Shown: piece by piece, positions 38,274 through 51,265 of the stretch
Numbering within the stretch: position 1 is the stretch's first letter
Layout of the letters: each line of letters begins with the position of its first letter
DNA from: Chrysogorgia sp. JL179-B06
Lineage: Eukaryota; Cnidaria; Anthozoa; Scleralcyonacea; Chrysogorgiidae
Reading direction: 5' to 3'
Assembly: GCA_035772405.1 (NCBI GenBank)
Contig: JAYKKM010000452.1
Span: 144,501-208,500 of the forward strand
DNA: 64,000 bases
Translations under genes and position numbers: made by a program
The notes under the pieces: model-generated
Database searches by the model: none
What the model was told of the DNA's origin: nothing
The model's input: only the letters and a program-made list of their open reading frames with translations

Positions 38274-38450
38274 CAGCTGATGTGGTCTAGTAGTTACCAC
38301 ACATTTCTATGAGCTGGGAGACACAGGTTCAAATCCTGTATCGGACCTCCACTCAGGGTCTTAAAAATAATTGAGGAGAAAGAGCTGTCTTTGCAATAAT
38401 ATCAGCATATGGTAAGACTTTCGGGTCTTCTCGGATAACGACCTTAAAGT
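38274..38450 (+). mobile_element. Second tRNA-derived SINE type
   Basis: Head GATGTGGTCTAGTAGTTA (box A-like) and GGTTCAAATCCTG (box B), followed by a body with GACTTTCGGGTCTTCTCGG. Distinct from the SINE at 20727 and 49293. Confidence 0.65.
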
Positions 38451-38652
38451 GTATATGAAATGAAAATTAAGTTTGTCTTATTTGAAAGAAATCTTGAAAT
38501 CATAAAGGAACTGCATCTAAATTTTTTCCATATCGCTCTTCGTTCTTGAGATATTGAGATTTGCTTGCATACGTCACATTGTATAATGAGTTGTTGAAAA
38601 ACCATGTATACTATTGAAATTATTCGTTGCTTCTCGAATGGTTTATTCCTCA

Positions 38653-38695
38653 CAATGACGCCTTAACCACTCGGCCACCCTCGCATCTACACGTT
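38653..38695 (-). other. tRNA-like 5' half (remnant)
   Basis: On the minus strand, GAGGGTGGCCGAGTGGTTAA and the following bases match the 5' half and box A of a Ser/Leu-type tRNA, but the 3' half is missing. A tRNA pseudogene or SINE remnant. Confidence 0.5.
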
Positions 38696-38699
38696 TTCA

Positions 38700-40879
38700 T
38701 TTTAGATTGATAATAAAATAAATCCAGTGGGCGTGTTGGGAGGGTTGAGGTGATGGGGTCTTTGACGGATCTGGTGGGTGTTTGAGCTACCATCAAGTGT
38801 ATTCTCGAAACGGAACTTTCCGGGACTTGTGGGACTTGTTTTGTTCTGCACCGAACTTTGTCGAAAATAATATTTAGTTTCGAGCAATATTACAAACCGT
38901 TCATTTATCGGTATGCCACAAAAAGATTTCCCATCTGTATAAAAATCATTTTGAATTATTTCCATTGTAAATTATGTGGCTTTGCATCGCCATTAGCTAT
39001 TTCTCATACATTTACTTTCTGAGAGGTATTCACCTTTCTATAGTAATTATGAACCAATTCTAAACTATAGTTTTGTTGGCCGTAAAGTATATAGGATTAA
39101 TAAAGCAATAAACATAGGATATGAATGAATGGTTTGAGCAATAGAATGAAAACTGAAAAGAGATAAATGCAGAATGTAGAAATGAAGCAAAAAGTATTAT
39201 ATTTACGGATTTTTCGATCTCCAATTTTAATCTCCTGAACTCGTGACTCTTCGAATCCATCAAACGTTCTTCAAAAACAAAATTCATCTTGAGTTTAACG
39301 CCAAAAGAAATTGGATTATAATCTATAAACAAAAATAGTAATAGGAATTAGTCCCATCACAACAACGTTACTAATTTAAACATCATTTCCCGTTCCAACA
39401 TCATGTGAGTGTAGCTCACTGAACTCTCTATAAATGGAACGCTGACTCCAGTCAATGTGTGGCTCAAAAAGTGTAGCCAAAATTGCGTACAGGGGGACTT
39501 ATTGGACATCAGATACATACCCGTACGCGTCACAACTTGGACGTAAATTGCAGTCCTCCACACGGCATTTTATATTTTTGGTAACAACATTTTGACATTG
39601 AATACCAAACACGACCAGAAAAAGAATTTTAGTGAAAATGCAAGCAGGTTTAGTACTTGAAACATTTCAAAAAGCCCAAAGGAAGTACTTCGATGAAAAC
39701 TGAGGCGAGAACTAACAAAATATAGCACTTATATTGATGATGATATGGCAGTTTAAAGATTCATAAAAATTACAGCAAAATAGGTATAACAATTGCAGGG
39801 TTTTGTCCCAAATTTTGATGGAAAATTTTGTGTCATCAATTTACTTGTTTTCATGTTGGTTAGATAGAAAAAATTGCGCTCTTTTCGATGCACTTAAAAT
39901 CCGCTACTTTGGTCTGATATTGATGGAGAAACGTTAGACTACTTACACGCTAAGATATGGCAGTTTAAATTTTCATTAAAATTCAGAAAAATACGTAAAA
40001 ATGCATGGTTTTGACCCCAAATTTTCTAGAAAATGTTGTTTCATTCATTTGCTTGTTTTTATATTGGTTAGATAAAGAAAAGTTCGCTCTTTCAGATGCA
40101 CTATGAGGCTGATTTTACCCTTTGGAATTGAATTATCGACAGATTATTGGACTGATAATTAGTTGCACACACAATGTCACTTCATGCGAAACATTTGCTC
40201 TTGACCATATCTTTCGTGATCATATAAAAATTCGGTTTTTTTGTTGTCACATCCAAAAAGTCGCTGTGTCAGCCACTTATGGCTTTACATTTTGTTTGGC
40301 AATCAGTGTTACATTTATATATATTTATAAAGGATATGATTGCTGCATCATTATAACGTAATACACGGAAAGTCACAAGTCTATGTGCATTTAATTTCAA
40401 ATTACTATAAAAGTCTACGATGTTCAACCCGATGTTGTAAAAAATAATGCTTCATCAGATTGAAGGATTAGTTCTTGTCTCTCGTTAAAGTGTCTATGAC
40501 CCCATTTTTTCATTAAATATATGTTTATATTAATAATAATAATACATTACATTTCTATAGCGCATGTGCATGTGAATATGTTCACATGCGCTCAACTAAT
40601 TACGCATAAATTACAATGGCTAAATTTTTTGAATAAAAAGATAAAATATAAAATAAAATAACAGTATATTAATATAACAGTATATACTATAAAATAATTT
40701 GTTAGCCAAATGCAATTTTAAATAAATAAGTTTTCAAGTGTTTTTTAAAAGCAAACAAATTCTTAGTGTCCCTTAATTGTTTTGGTAAAGAGTTCAATAA
40801 GGTCGGTGCTGCAACACAGAATGAACGATCACCCATGGTAGAAAAAGACTTGAAACGAGGTTTTACAAGTAACAGTTCA
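38700..40879. other. Host intergenic DNA with a 212-base tandem duplication
   Basis: No supported gene. Two diverged units starting GATATGGCAGTTTAAA at 39741 and 39953 run to about 40101, each ending near TTGGTTAGATA and CGCTCTTT. Confidence 0.5.
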
Positions 40880-41182
40880 TCATTTTGACCTTAGAGTATA
40901 TCTTGAGTGGCTATTTCGTTTCAGCATATCATGTATATAGGAAGGAGCAATACCATGAATGGACTTGAAAACAATAAGAACCTTGAATTGGATTCTGTAC
41001 TTGAATGGCAAGCAGTGCAAATTGAATAAAATAGGAGTAATGGAACAAAACCGTGGTTGGCCTGTGTATTTTCTCGAGTATTTCTGCGCAAAATGTTTTG
41101 ATTTGCTGAAATCCTTGATTTTCTGTACCTTGCGACGTAATTCCAGAACAAAGGGATCACATAGTAATCTCTTATAGTTCAT
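40880..41182 (-). mobile_element. CR1/L2 LINE RT fragment
   Basis: The translation has ITPILFNLHCLPFKYRIQFKVL and HGIAPSYIHDMLKRN, the W-L-P-x-x-x-R-I-x-F-K ... H-G-x-A-P-x-Y-I segment near the end of CR1/L2 open reading frame 2. An isolated fragment. Confidence 0.75.
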
Positions 41183-42527
41183 CTATTGATGACATATTCT
41201 TCATCAAAGTTCTTTGATTTATTCGAATTCATCGAAATACTTTTGAGACTGAAATTGTCTCCCGCCTCATCGGATTTCGAGAGCGATTTCGATTCAGAAG
41301 TAATTTTATAAATGGCTAATGATAATTATTTTATAACTGCAGGGCAAGTTAATGATCTTGAAACGTACGTTATGACAACAATGCACGATTCACAGCAGCT
41401 TACTTTCCACGAGCGAGGGTCTTCAGGGTCGAAAGAATATAGAAGTGCTTTATTATAATATCCAATTAAAAGCGATTTAAAAGAAATAAGTTCATTAGAA
41501 AGAGAAAACTACAAGTCATTACAGTCAAGCATTCCAAATGCGAGTCGTGTACGAAAAAAATATATTTGAAACCTCGTAGTTTTACATTTTCGAATCAGAA
41601 AGTGAACAGTGTTAGGATCGTTATTTCTAGTTTCCCTCGTTGACGGAATAGTTGGAAGAACGTTAGGTTTTACTTTTATTATAACCATTATAGCTTTAAA
41701 TAAAAATATACAAGATCCAAATATTCATGCCTATGTCATGGTGAAGAGGTTCAGTATAATCCATTTATCTTTGTGTGATTCTTGACAACGAAAAAGTAGG
41801 TTCAGTATGTACGTTGTGGCCCGTCGCTGGACCGTTTCCTTCTTTCGGATCAGTTCCTTCAATTGGGCGCCCACACATGTGATACATAGCCGAGGTGCGA
41901 TCAGACTAACGCAATGTACATGGAAAGTCTTCCCTTTATTTCCTTCTTTGGGATGTAATCTACTGCTCTATCTATAGTTGAGTATCTTCTTGCAACAAAA
42001 TCAACCCAACATTCTCTCCTTTTCTTAGCTTCTGGACGATCGTCATCGTAGAAGAGTATAACATGAAGCGCGATATACCCTCTTGTATATCTCTAGTGTT
42101 GTTGCAGCGGCCTACACGCAACGCATTCTATCTGTCATTTCTTCGCCCTTCTTGAGTCACACAACAACTAATCTCAATGAAATAAGCGAAGAAACATCGT
42201 AGATTCTAGAATATAAGTTCTGGGATTAAGTGTCAGTAGCTAGTTTAACAGGGCGTAGAAAATCGAGAATTTAACCTAGTCTAACAAATGTTTGTGCAAA
42301 AATACTCATCAAAGTACAACAATGTATTTAATGAAAAATATTAGGGTAACGGACACTTAAATTTCATGGAAATATAATGCACAATTTTTCGTAAGAATTT
42401 TATTTTTAACGTCAAGAAAGGTTTTTTGAGCAATATTTAGTTTGAAATTGCCTAAGATTCTTTTAATTGGTTCCGTAATCCCTTGAATATATGGAACAAC
42501 CGCAAAACCCATCACCGAACTTTCATT
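41183..42527. other. Host intergenic DNA
   Basis: No supported gene or structured repeat seen. Confidence 0.35.
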
Positions 42528-44464
42528 CTAGAATTTGTACGTGGTGATGTAACTGCAGGTTTTAAACAGTTTTTTTAGAAAATCATTAGGATAGTTATTT
42601 TCCTTTAAAGCGTCGAATACATGTTTTCGTTCACTTTCCCTTGAATCGGAACTAGATGGTATGCCTTGAGCTCTCAAAGTCAAAGTTGTAGGACTTCTTA
42701 TGGCATATGGGGTGGCGAAAATCAAATGAAAGATATTTGTCAGTGTGTTGGTTTTCGGTATACAGCAGAAATTCTAATTTCCCGTGGTCTGTTCGTTTGA
42801 CGACTGAATCCAAAAATGATAAACATTCATTCTTTTCACGTTCTACTGTGAATTGAATTGAAGGCTCTATTGAGTTCAAATGGTTCAAAATAATTTCCAC
42901 TTCATTCTTAGATACCGCAGAAATGACATCATTAACGTATCGTTTCCAAAACAAAGGCTTCACTGGCGCGGACTATAATGCTCTTTGTTCAATGTCTTCC
43001 ATCACTAAATTAGTAATCACAGCAGAAACAGGTGAACCCATGACTGTGCCAAAAACCTGTTGATGGTAAGTGCCGTCATACACAAAACTAGTTATATTTA
43101 GACAAAAAGTAAAGAGTTCTATTAGATCTTCAACAGGCTAAGATATTCTTTGATCTAAAGTAACATCCTGTCTTAGTCTATTGTCGGCAATTGTGATGGC
43201 AAGATGAACTGGTATTTTGGTGAAGAGAGAAACGACGACAAACGATACCAATTCATTATCGGTATTACGGTGATTACTCAGTTTTGCATTGCGCACATTT
43301 ACTGCGCACATCCACTAATCTGTTTAATCTGTTGTATAATTCCGACCATTTGCCAAATCTAACAATGGCTGGTTATGTTGTGGTAGGGAAGAGTTATTAA
43401 GAGACTAAATCAATTTTTTTTCCAAGAACGGTTACACAAGTCTAGCTAGGGCTTTCTGTGAAAGTAGGTTTGTAAACTACTTTAGACAATAGGTCTCAAA
43501 AGAATTCCCGTTTTGTGAATTTTTGGTAAGCCGTAAAATCGTGGAGATACAGTAACCCATCACTGAAATATAACCCCTTCTATATGTAAACTCGCCGATA
43601 TTACCAGCTTTTTTCAAATCAAGTAATATTTTGTTTAACTTGAACTTTAGAATAGGTGTTTCTATCATTAAGCAACAATAAGGCTTTCTCGTGATGTTGG
43701 CTTTTGTCTATAACCACAACACAATTACCTTTATCTGTTGATAGAACAAGCCTATCTGGATCTTTCTTAAGAGATATTAGAGCTTTGAAAATGTTACTGT
43801 CCATATTTTTCACAGGTGGTTTTGACCGTCTAAGAATGCTACAGACCTCCGCCCTTACCATACGTTTTTGATCGACACCTAGTTGAATAATTCCTTCTTC
43901 AACAGCAGCGATGATCTCAGCTGTTGGAACTTTGTGAGGTGCAATGGCAAAATTTAGACATTTTTCTAGACCGCTCCTTTCCAAGTCAGATAACTCTTTA
44001 AGATAATTATTTAAGAAAGATTTAAGACCCACTTATCTTTCAAAGATGGGCTTATAGAACCAGATACAATGTTTTTCTCAGACAAACAACGCAATTTTTG
44101 GTTGTGCCTTGATCTGAGCTTTTTTAGACTCCCTTCTCTCACTAAAACAACAAAAATCTTCCACCAATTTGATGTCAGATTTATTAATGAAAACAGAGAG
44201 CTCGTTAAGAGCAAGATCATATTCAGTTCGCATATTCCGTGTAGATTCATGACACTGACCTATACGCAATCTAAGGAAGGAGAAACCAGTATTTTCCGTG
44301 AGCTTATACCTTTTTGCATTTCTCACAGGAGGTTTAAACCTCGAGCTCATGGGCAATACCTTATTCGCCTTACATCGATGATTGAAATGAAGATGGCAAC
44401 GATACTTAGCAACACGGACTCTGATGTTAACGAGTCGACGGACCGTTGTGACAACATTTTTTGA
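42528..44464 (-). mobile_element. Penelope-like retroelement, family 1, decayed
   Basis: Minus-strand pieces in order: 44032-43619 with LERSGLEKCLNFAIAP, VPTAEII and LSTDKGNCVVVID (the conserved N-terminal RT entry of Penelope elements), 43668-43477, and 42963-42528 with FWKRYVNDVIS (altered Y-V-D-D active site), NHLNSIEPSIQFTVE and FLDSVVKR, HTDKYL. Several stops and frameshifts. A hairpin with a hammerhead-like core is upstream at 44500-44609. Confidence 0.85.
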
Positions 44465-44499
44465 CTCTCAACAAATAATTTTCAAATCAGACATAATTT

Positions 44500-44609
44500 G
44501 GTTTAAAAAGTTTTTTGAACGTAACTTTATGATGAAGACACTATATTGGAGTGTCGAAACGGGTCATGGACAGTAACTTTTAAAGTTACGTTCAAAAAAC
44601 CTTTTAAAG
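44500..44609 (+). ncRNA. Candidate hammerhead-like ribozyme in a long stem (Penelope-associated)
   Basis: Outer stem: GTTTAAAAAGTTTTTTGAAC and GTAACTTT pair with AAAGTTAC and GTTCAAAAAACC downstream. Inside: GATGA, a perfect 6-bp stem GACACT/AGTGTC, then GAAAC and GGGTC, the order of a hammerhead core. The first core base is A rather than C. Penelope elements are known to carry hammerhead motifs. Activity not demonstrable here. Confidence 0.5.
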
Positions 44610-44759
44610 CCAGAGTAGAGATCAAACTATGTCTAATTTATCACCTGGTTGCGTTGGGAAATTATTTGTTGTGAGTAAATGCATGTTTGGGTAAATAAGG
44701 GATGGAAAAGATAAAATCAGAAATATATTAAATTATCTAATAATTTGTGTGATACTCAC

Positions 44760-45053
44760 TCCTTTTGGTAGTAAATGTCAATATTTTAGTGGAACTGTTG
44801 CCCCTGGTGTTCTTTGCATAAACAACTACTGTGTAGGTGACATTAGGTTTCAGGAGCTTTATGTGTAGAAACGATTCTTTCAAATTTTCTTGTACAACTC
44901 GGCCATTCTCTTCCAAGTAACTTGCACCTTCTGCTACAAGAACTGTGTAATTTACGACCTGCGAACACCATCTATCAGGGTTTGACTGCCAAGTCAGTTT
45001 TACCTGCGCTATCCCGAGATTTTCCATACGAACATCCATAGGTGGGCAAATAT
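44760..45053 (-). CDS. Host FN3-domain exon (downstream exon)
   Basis: A 294-bp exon with acceptor CTCCCAG before 45053 and donor GTGAGT after 44760, phase 1 at both ends. Encodes a fibronectin type III domain: PPMDVRMENLGIAQVKLTW (Trp of strand B), then Y-T-V-L-V and TYTVVVYAKNTRGNSS (Tyr/strand F-G). FN3 domains mediate extracellular protein contacts in receptors and adhesion proteins. It joins in frame with the exon at 48670. The full gene extends beyond what I can define. Confidence 0.85.
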
Positions 45054-45204
45054 CTGGGAGAAAAATTAAGTTGTTATCGTCAACTGCCAGAAAATTGAAC
45101 TCACATATAATACTTGTTAACTTACATGTAGCTAGAAATACGTATATACAATAACCGCCTGTACTATCAGACAAATATTTTAGAATAATTATTTCAAAGA
45201 CTAT

Positions 45205-47216
45205 ATATTATCAGTAAACAGTTTAGTTCGCAACCAGGTAAAGGATAGAACATGGTGTAACGCTACTCTGGCTAGAGGTAAATTCAGATCAAGTAACCTA
45301 TTTAAAATAGGGTCACCACAACATTTGTGGATATCTCCCCGAAAAGCAATGTAAAATAACCAGTATAACTATAGGTTTGTCAACACCATTGTTCCTCACC
45401 GAACGAAGATGTTCAGCAAACCTGTCTGAAAGGCGTCGCCCAGTTTCACCGATGTAGATTTTAGGGCATTTATTGCAAGAAATGCAATAAATGATGTTGG
45501 TCATGGACGTGCATGAAAAAGTATGACGGATTGTGTGGTCGAATTTGGGGGGCAGTAATAACAGTAGTGTGATTGAGAAAAGGGCATGTTGCAGCGGGAA
45601 CGGCCGCAAGAAAATGTTCCCGCTAGTACCGAGATATTTTGTTTAAGGGCACTATGTACTAAGGAGTCACGAATGTTTTTATTACGGCGAAAAGATACCA
45701 AAGGGTTATCGGTGAAAATGGCTGACGTCTCATGATCATTTTGTAAAATGTGAAAATTCCGATTGATAATATTTTTAACTTTAAAATTGAAAGGATGAAA
45801 TGTTAGAACTAAATGAATTTTATTGTTTGAAACTTGTTCCAAAGGTAGTTCAAGGGCGTCTAAACGGGGGCCGAGAAAAGCTTTCTGAATAGCGAGGTCT
45901 AGAAGGTTGGTAGGGTAACCACGTTGAACAAAAAAATATCTCATTTCCATTGATTTGGTTTGAAAATCTTGGCCGTCGCTACATAAGCGGCGCAGACGCA
46001 AGAATTTAGAGTAAGGGATGGATTGCTTAGTGTGGTTGGGATGAGAGGATGAAAATAGAAGATAACTATGGGAGTCAGTAGGCTTGTACGAGACCGACGT
46101 TTTCAGCGAATCACCATCAATCGAAATTAAAATATCAAGGAACGACACAGAGGTCTCGCTGATTTCCCACGTGAACTTCAGAGCAGGATGAAAATCATGA
46201 TCAAAGTTGATGAACTGCTCTAAAAGGACACGTGAACACGACGCTGTTCCTAAACAGTCATCGATAAATCTGCCGAACAAATCAGGCAAGGGACCCGTGT
46301 ATTGTTCAAAGATCTGTTTTTCAACATAACCAACAGATAAGTTAGCATAGCTTGGACCCATTTTGGTGCCCATCGCAACATCACTTATTTGTTGATAATG
46401 TTCACCATCAAACAAAAATTGTTAAGGGTAAGCACTAGTTCTGCTAAACGAAGTAACGTAGATGTGGAGGGTTCTAACTGAGTGCGCTGATCAAAGAAAA
46501 ACTTCAGAGCTTCTAGGCCATCACAATGGGCAATGACGGTGTATAAGGACTTGACGTGGACGTCAATGTTATGTATCCTTTGGTTAAGAAGTTGCCTTCT
46601 TATATACATGCCTTGCAAATTTTCGACCAGTTACGTTTCAGTATTTCCGACAAATATATTTTCACCATGGATGGTGAAAATATATTTGTCGGAACTACTG
46701 AAACGTAACTGGTCGAAAATTTGCAAGGCATGTATATAAGAAGGCAACTTCTTAACCAAAGGATACATAACGTTGTCTATAAAACTGGAAATGAGCTCGG
46801 TGGGGCAACTACAAGCGGAAACAATCGACCTGCCAGGATTGTTAGGTTTATGAATTTTAGGTAGGAAATATATGACAGGCGTTCTGCTACTGCAAGTGAT
46901 GAAGGCAATTCGCCGGTTTGGATGAAATTCTTGATGGTAGTTTTGACGAATTTTTGGTGAGATTGAGTGGGATCGGAATTCAACTTAGTATAAAAGATGG
47001 TGTCACTGAGTTGGCGAAGGGCCTCTTGTCGATACAAGTCCGCTCTCCAGACAACAACAGAGCCACCTTGTCCGCAGGTTTTATGACAACGTCATTTCGG
47101 CATCGCAATGACTTTTAAGCTAGAAGCTCTTCTTTGTTCAGGTTATGAACTTGTTTTCTGCGCGGAGGGTGCAATTTATCAATGTCATGGCGGCATTGTC
47201 TTACGAAAAGATCAAG
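45205..47216 (-). mobile_element. Penelope-like element, family 2, copy A, 5'-truncated
   Basis: Reading leftward: NLNKEELLA, then SRNDVVIKPADK-like entry near 47100-47200, NSDPTQSHQKFV (46960), INLTILAGRLF, HVKSLYTVIAH, DVAMGTKMGPSYANL, GRFIDDCLG (RT F-x-D-D), LFSSSHPNHTKQS, and a GIY-YIG endonuclease (YIGETGRRLSDRFAEHL, 45400-45470). Frameshifts exist. A 102-bp inverted duplication interrupts the RT at 46568-46669. Confidence 0.88.
46568..46771. repeat. 204-bp palindrome inside the Penelope RT
   Basis: Centred at 46669/46670 (TTCACCATGGATGGTGAA). The arms, about 102 bp each, differ at only a few bases. The right arm is the original RT coding segment; the left is an inverted copy inserted between it and the next RT motif. 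Confidence 0.85.
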
Positions 47217-48460
47217 GGAGGAAAAATCTATTTTCATCCTCTCATCCCAACCACACTAAGCAATCCATCCCTTACTCTCAATTATTGCGTCTTCGCCGCT
47301 TATGTAGCGACGACCAAGATTTTCAAGCCAAATCAATGGAAATGAGATATTTTTTTGTTCAACGTGGTTACCCTACCAAACTTCTAGACCTCGCCGTTCA
47401 GAAAGCTTTTCTCGTCCCCCGTTTAGACGCCCTTGAACCACCTTTGGAACAAGTTTCAAAAAATAAAATTCCTTTAGTTCTAACATTTCATCATTTCAAT
47501 TTTAAAGTTAAAAATATTATCAATCGGAATTTTCACATTTTACAAAATGATCCTAAGACGTCAGCCATTTTCACCGATAACCCTTTGGTATATTTTCGCC
47601 GTAATAAAAACATTCGTGACTCCTTAGTATATAGTGCCCTTAAACAAAACACCTCGGTACCAGCGGGAACATTTTCTTGCGGCCGTTCCCGCTGCAACAC
47701 ATGGCCTTTTCTCAATCCCACTACAGTTATTACTGCCCCCAAATTCGACCACACAATCCGTCATACTTTTTCATGCACGTCTACCAACATCATTTATTGC
47801 ATTTCTTGCGATAAATGCCCTAAAATCTACATCGGTGAAACTGGGCAACGCCTTTCAGACAGGTTTGCTGAATATCTTCGTTCGGTGAGGAACAATGATG
47901 TTGACAAACCTGTAGCCCGCCATTTCAACAGTTCAAACCATTTTGTTTCAGACATGAAAGTCTGTGCCATCCTTCCCATCTCAGGTGGTAACGATAACCG
48001 CAAACGGCAAGAGAAGCGTCTCATTTTTTTAAAGTTAGCACCACACATCCTCTTGGTCTTAACGAACGTTTTTCTTTTATTTAATTTCCTATAAGTTTTT
48101 TGTTATTTCAGTATGCTTGGAACTTTTTATTATTAGCTTATGCACTTTCATTCCTTTTCAAATTTTTGTTTCTTACTGCTAATATATTATCGCCTAATCC
48201 CCTTGGATATTGCACCTGTCATTTCTCCCTCCCCCTCAGTCTGTTTGCTGATCAACTGTAAAAATAGCATATGATTTAACTTTTCGCATCTCATCAATTA
48301 TTAGTTTGTTTATCTCCCGTGCATTTGATTGGCTACATTCTAGTTGTGACACCCTTTTGGCATATATATAAGCCCTATTTATTTTATTTCATCTCGTCTT
48401 ACTCTCATGAAGCGCTCCGCTCGAAACGTCAGTATCTCGTCACTAAATTATTGGCAGTTT
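47217..48460 (+). mobile_element. Penelope-like element, family 2, copy B, 5'-truncated
   Basis: Plus-strand frame to 48094 matching copy A from SSSHPNHTKQSIPYS onward, with an RT tail, FSCGRSRCN, and a complete GIY-YIG endonuclease (IIYCISCDKCPKIYIGETG, RLSDRFAE, HFNSSNH). It abuts copy A head to head at about 47217. A 3' tail with a hammerhead-like motif lies at 48395-48450. Confidence 0.88.
48395..48450 (+). ncRNA. Degenerate hammerhead-like motif at Penelope 3' end
   Basis: CTCATGA, stem AGCG/CGCT, then CGAAACGTCAGTA and a conserved tail. A related copy lies at 55940-56000 (CTCTGATGG ... CGAAACGTTAGTA). Core bases are altered, so activity is doubtful. Confidence 0.35.
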
Positions 48461-48669
48461 ACCACCTTATCCGTTACCAAGACAACTTTTTCCGAGGGAG
48501 TTCCAAATTTAAAAGCCAGGTCTTAAGTGAACTGAGAAGTTGTATGTTGCGAAGTTTGAGTTGTAATTTTATATCTAAAATTACACTGTAAATCGCTTCA
48601 TAATTGTAAGTTATTAATATCATTATAAAATGCGTAAAATACCAACAAAATTTAAACAATTGTATTTAC

Positions 48670-48963
48670 CAGGATATGGAGTTCTCAATGCTGAGTACGT
48701 CGATTCACTTCTTCCATCCTCACTTCCCAAATATAAGGCGACACTATAGTTCGCTAAAGGGTAAAGGGTCTCTAAAATATAGGACGATGATCCATGAGAC
48801 AAAGTAACTTTTTCTGAGCTGGACATCAGTGAATTTGACCATCGAATTGAAATTATGAAGGTACTGTCAAAGTGCTGAAGGTATGCCGGTGTGTTCCATT
48901 CAATGACCATTTTTCTTGACAAATCAAATGTTAAGGTAAGATTCTCAGGGGGATCTTGACGTA
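48670..48963 (-). CDS. Host FN3-domain exon (upstream exon)
   Basis: A 294-bp exon, acceptor TTTTAG before 48963 and donor GTAAAT after 48670, phase 1 at both ends. Encodes [19 protein letters not shown], then FIISIRWSN and [13 protein letters not shown], an FN3 domain with the expected Trp and Tyr. The last base plus the first two of the next exon give Asp, so the two exons splice in frame. Penelope copies occupy the intron between them. Confidence 0.85.
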
Positions 48964-48989
48964 CTAAAATATAATAACTAAAATTTATA

Positions 48990-49246
<257 letters not shown>

Positions 49247-49292
49247 CCACCACCACCATATATACAGAACTCGTGACTAGGCTCTCGGCAAC

Positions 49293-49982
<690 letters not shown>

Positions 49983-50047
49983 ATTCGCTCTATCTTTATG
50001 GTATTGAGCACTTTCAACGTTCCGTGAACAACATCACATTCGCTTTA

Positions 50048-50470
<423 letters not shown>

Positions 50471-50530
50471 TATTTGCTCTAACTATATGTTGTTGAGCAC
50501 TCTTTGCATTTCGTAGACCAAAACCTACAC

Positions 50531-50673
<143 letters not shown>

Positions 50674-50689
50674 AAATCGAAAGATAGTG

Positions 50690-51265
50690 TCTGGCTATAA
50701 CGTGGGGAGTTGTGAAGAATCAACAGTGCCTAATAGGAGGCAGATTAACCTCCTTACAGATCTTCAACCGTTAGTCAGTTTACTGAATAATTCACTCAAG
50801 ATTGCACCATTCCGAATCGAAAGAATTCGGGTCAAATTAATGAACTTTGTCTTCGTGGTAAAGCATCGGTCGGGTAAGAATAACCCAGCTGACGGGGGAT
50901 CGAGACACCCTGATACTCAAATACTTGATGATGACCATGAAGTAAAAGCCTATAGCCACTACACTAGAAGAAGTGCGACGTGATACTGAAGAAGATGAGA
51001 TGCTGAAAAGGGTAATGCACACAGTAACAACCAAGGAAACTCCTGGTTAAGATCCAGAAATCCAGTCATATGCAAACGTAATGCTTGAGCTCTCTGTGGT
51101 AAATGGCCTATTACTGAGAGGTGAAAGGTTGGTAATACCAAGGAATCTGGAACAGAAAGTCGTTGACGCAGCACACGAAGGGCACCAGGGTATAACAAAA
51201 ACCAATAACTTTTTGAGAAGTAGATTGTGGTTTCCAGGGATGGAATCACTGAAAGAACTATTCAA
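50690..51265 (+). mobile_element. Ty3/gypsy retrotransposon pol fragment
   Basis: RNase H end (TDLQPLVSLLNN, RIERIRVKLMNFVF, HRSGKNNPADGGSRHP) followed in another frame by the integrase zinc-binding H2C2-type region (LVIPRNLEQKVVDAAHEGHQG, LRSRLWFPGM). Truncated on both sides and frameshifted near 50975. Confidence 0.88.

Noticed and set aside
38653..38695. Functional tRNA-Ser/Leu gene
   Set aside because: Only the 5' half is present; no anticodon arm with matching 3' half follows.
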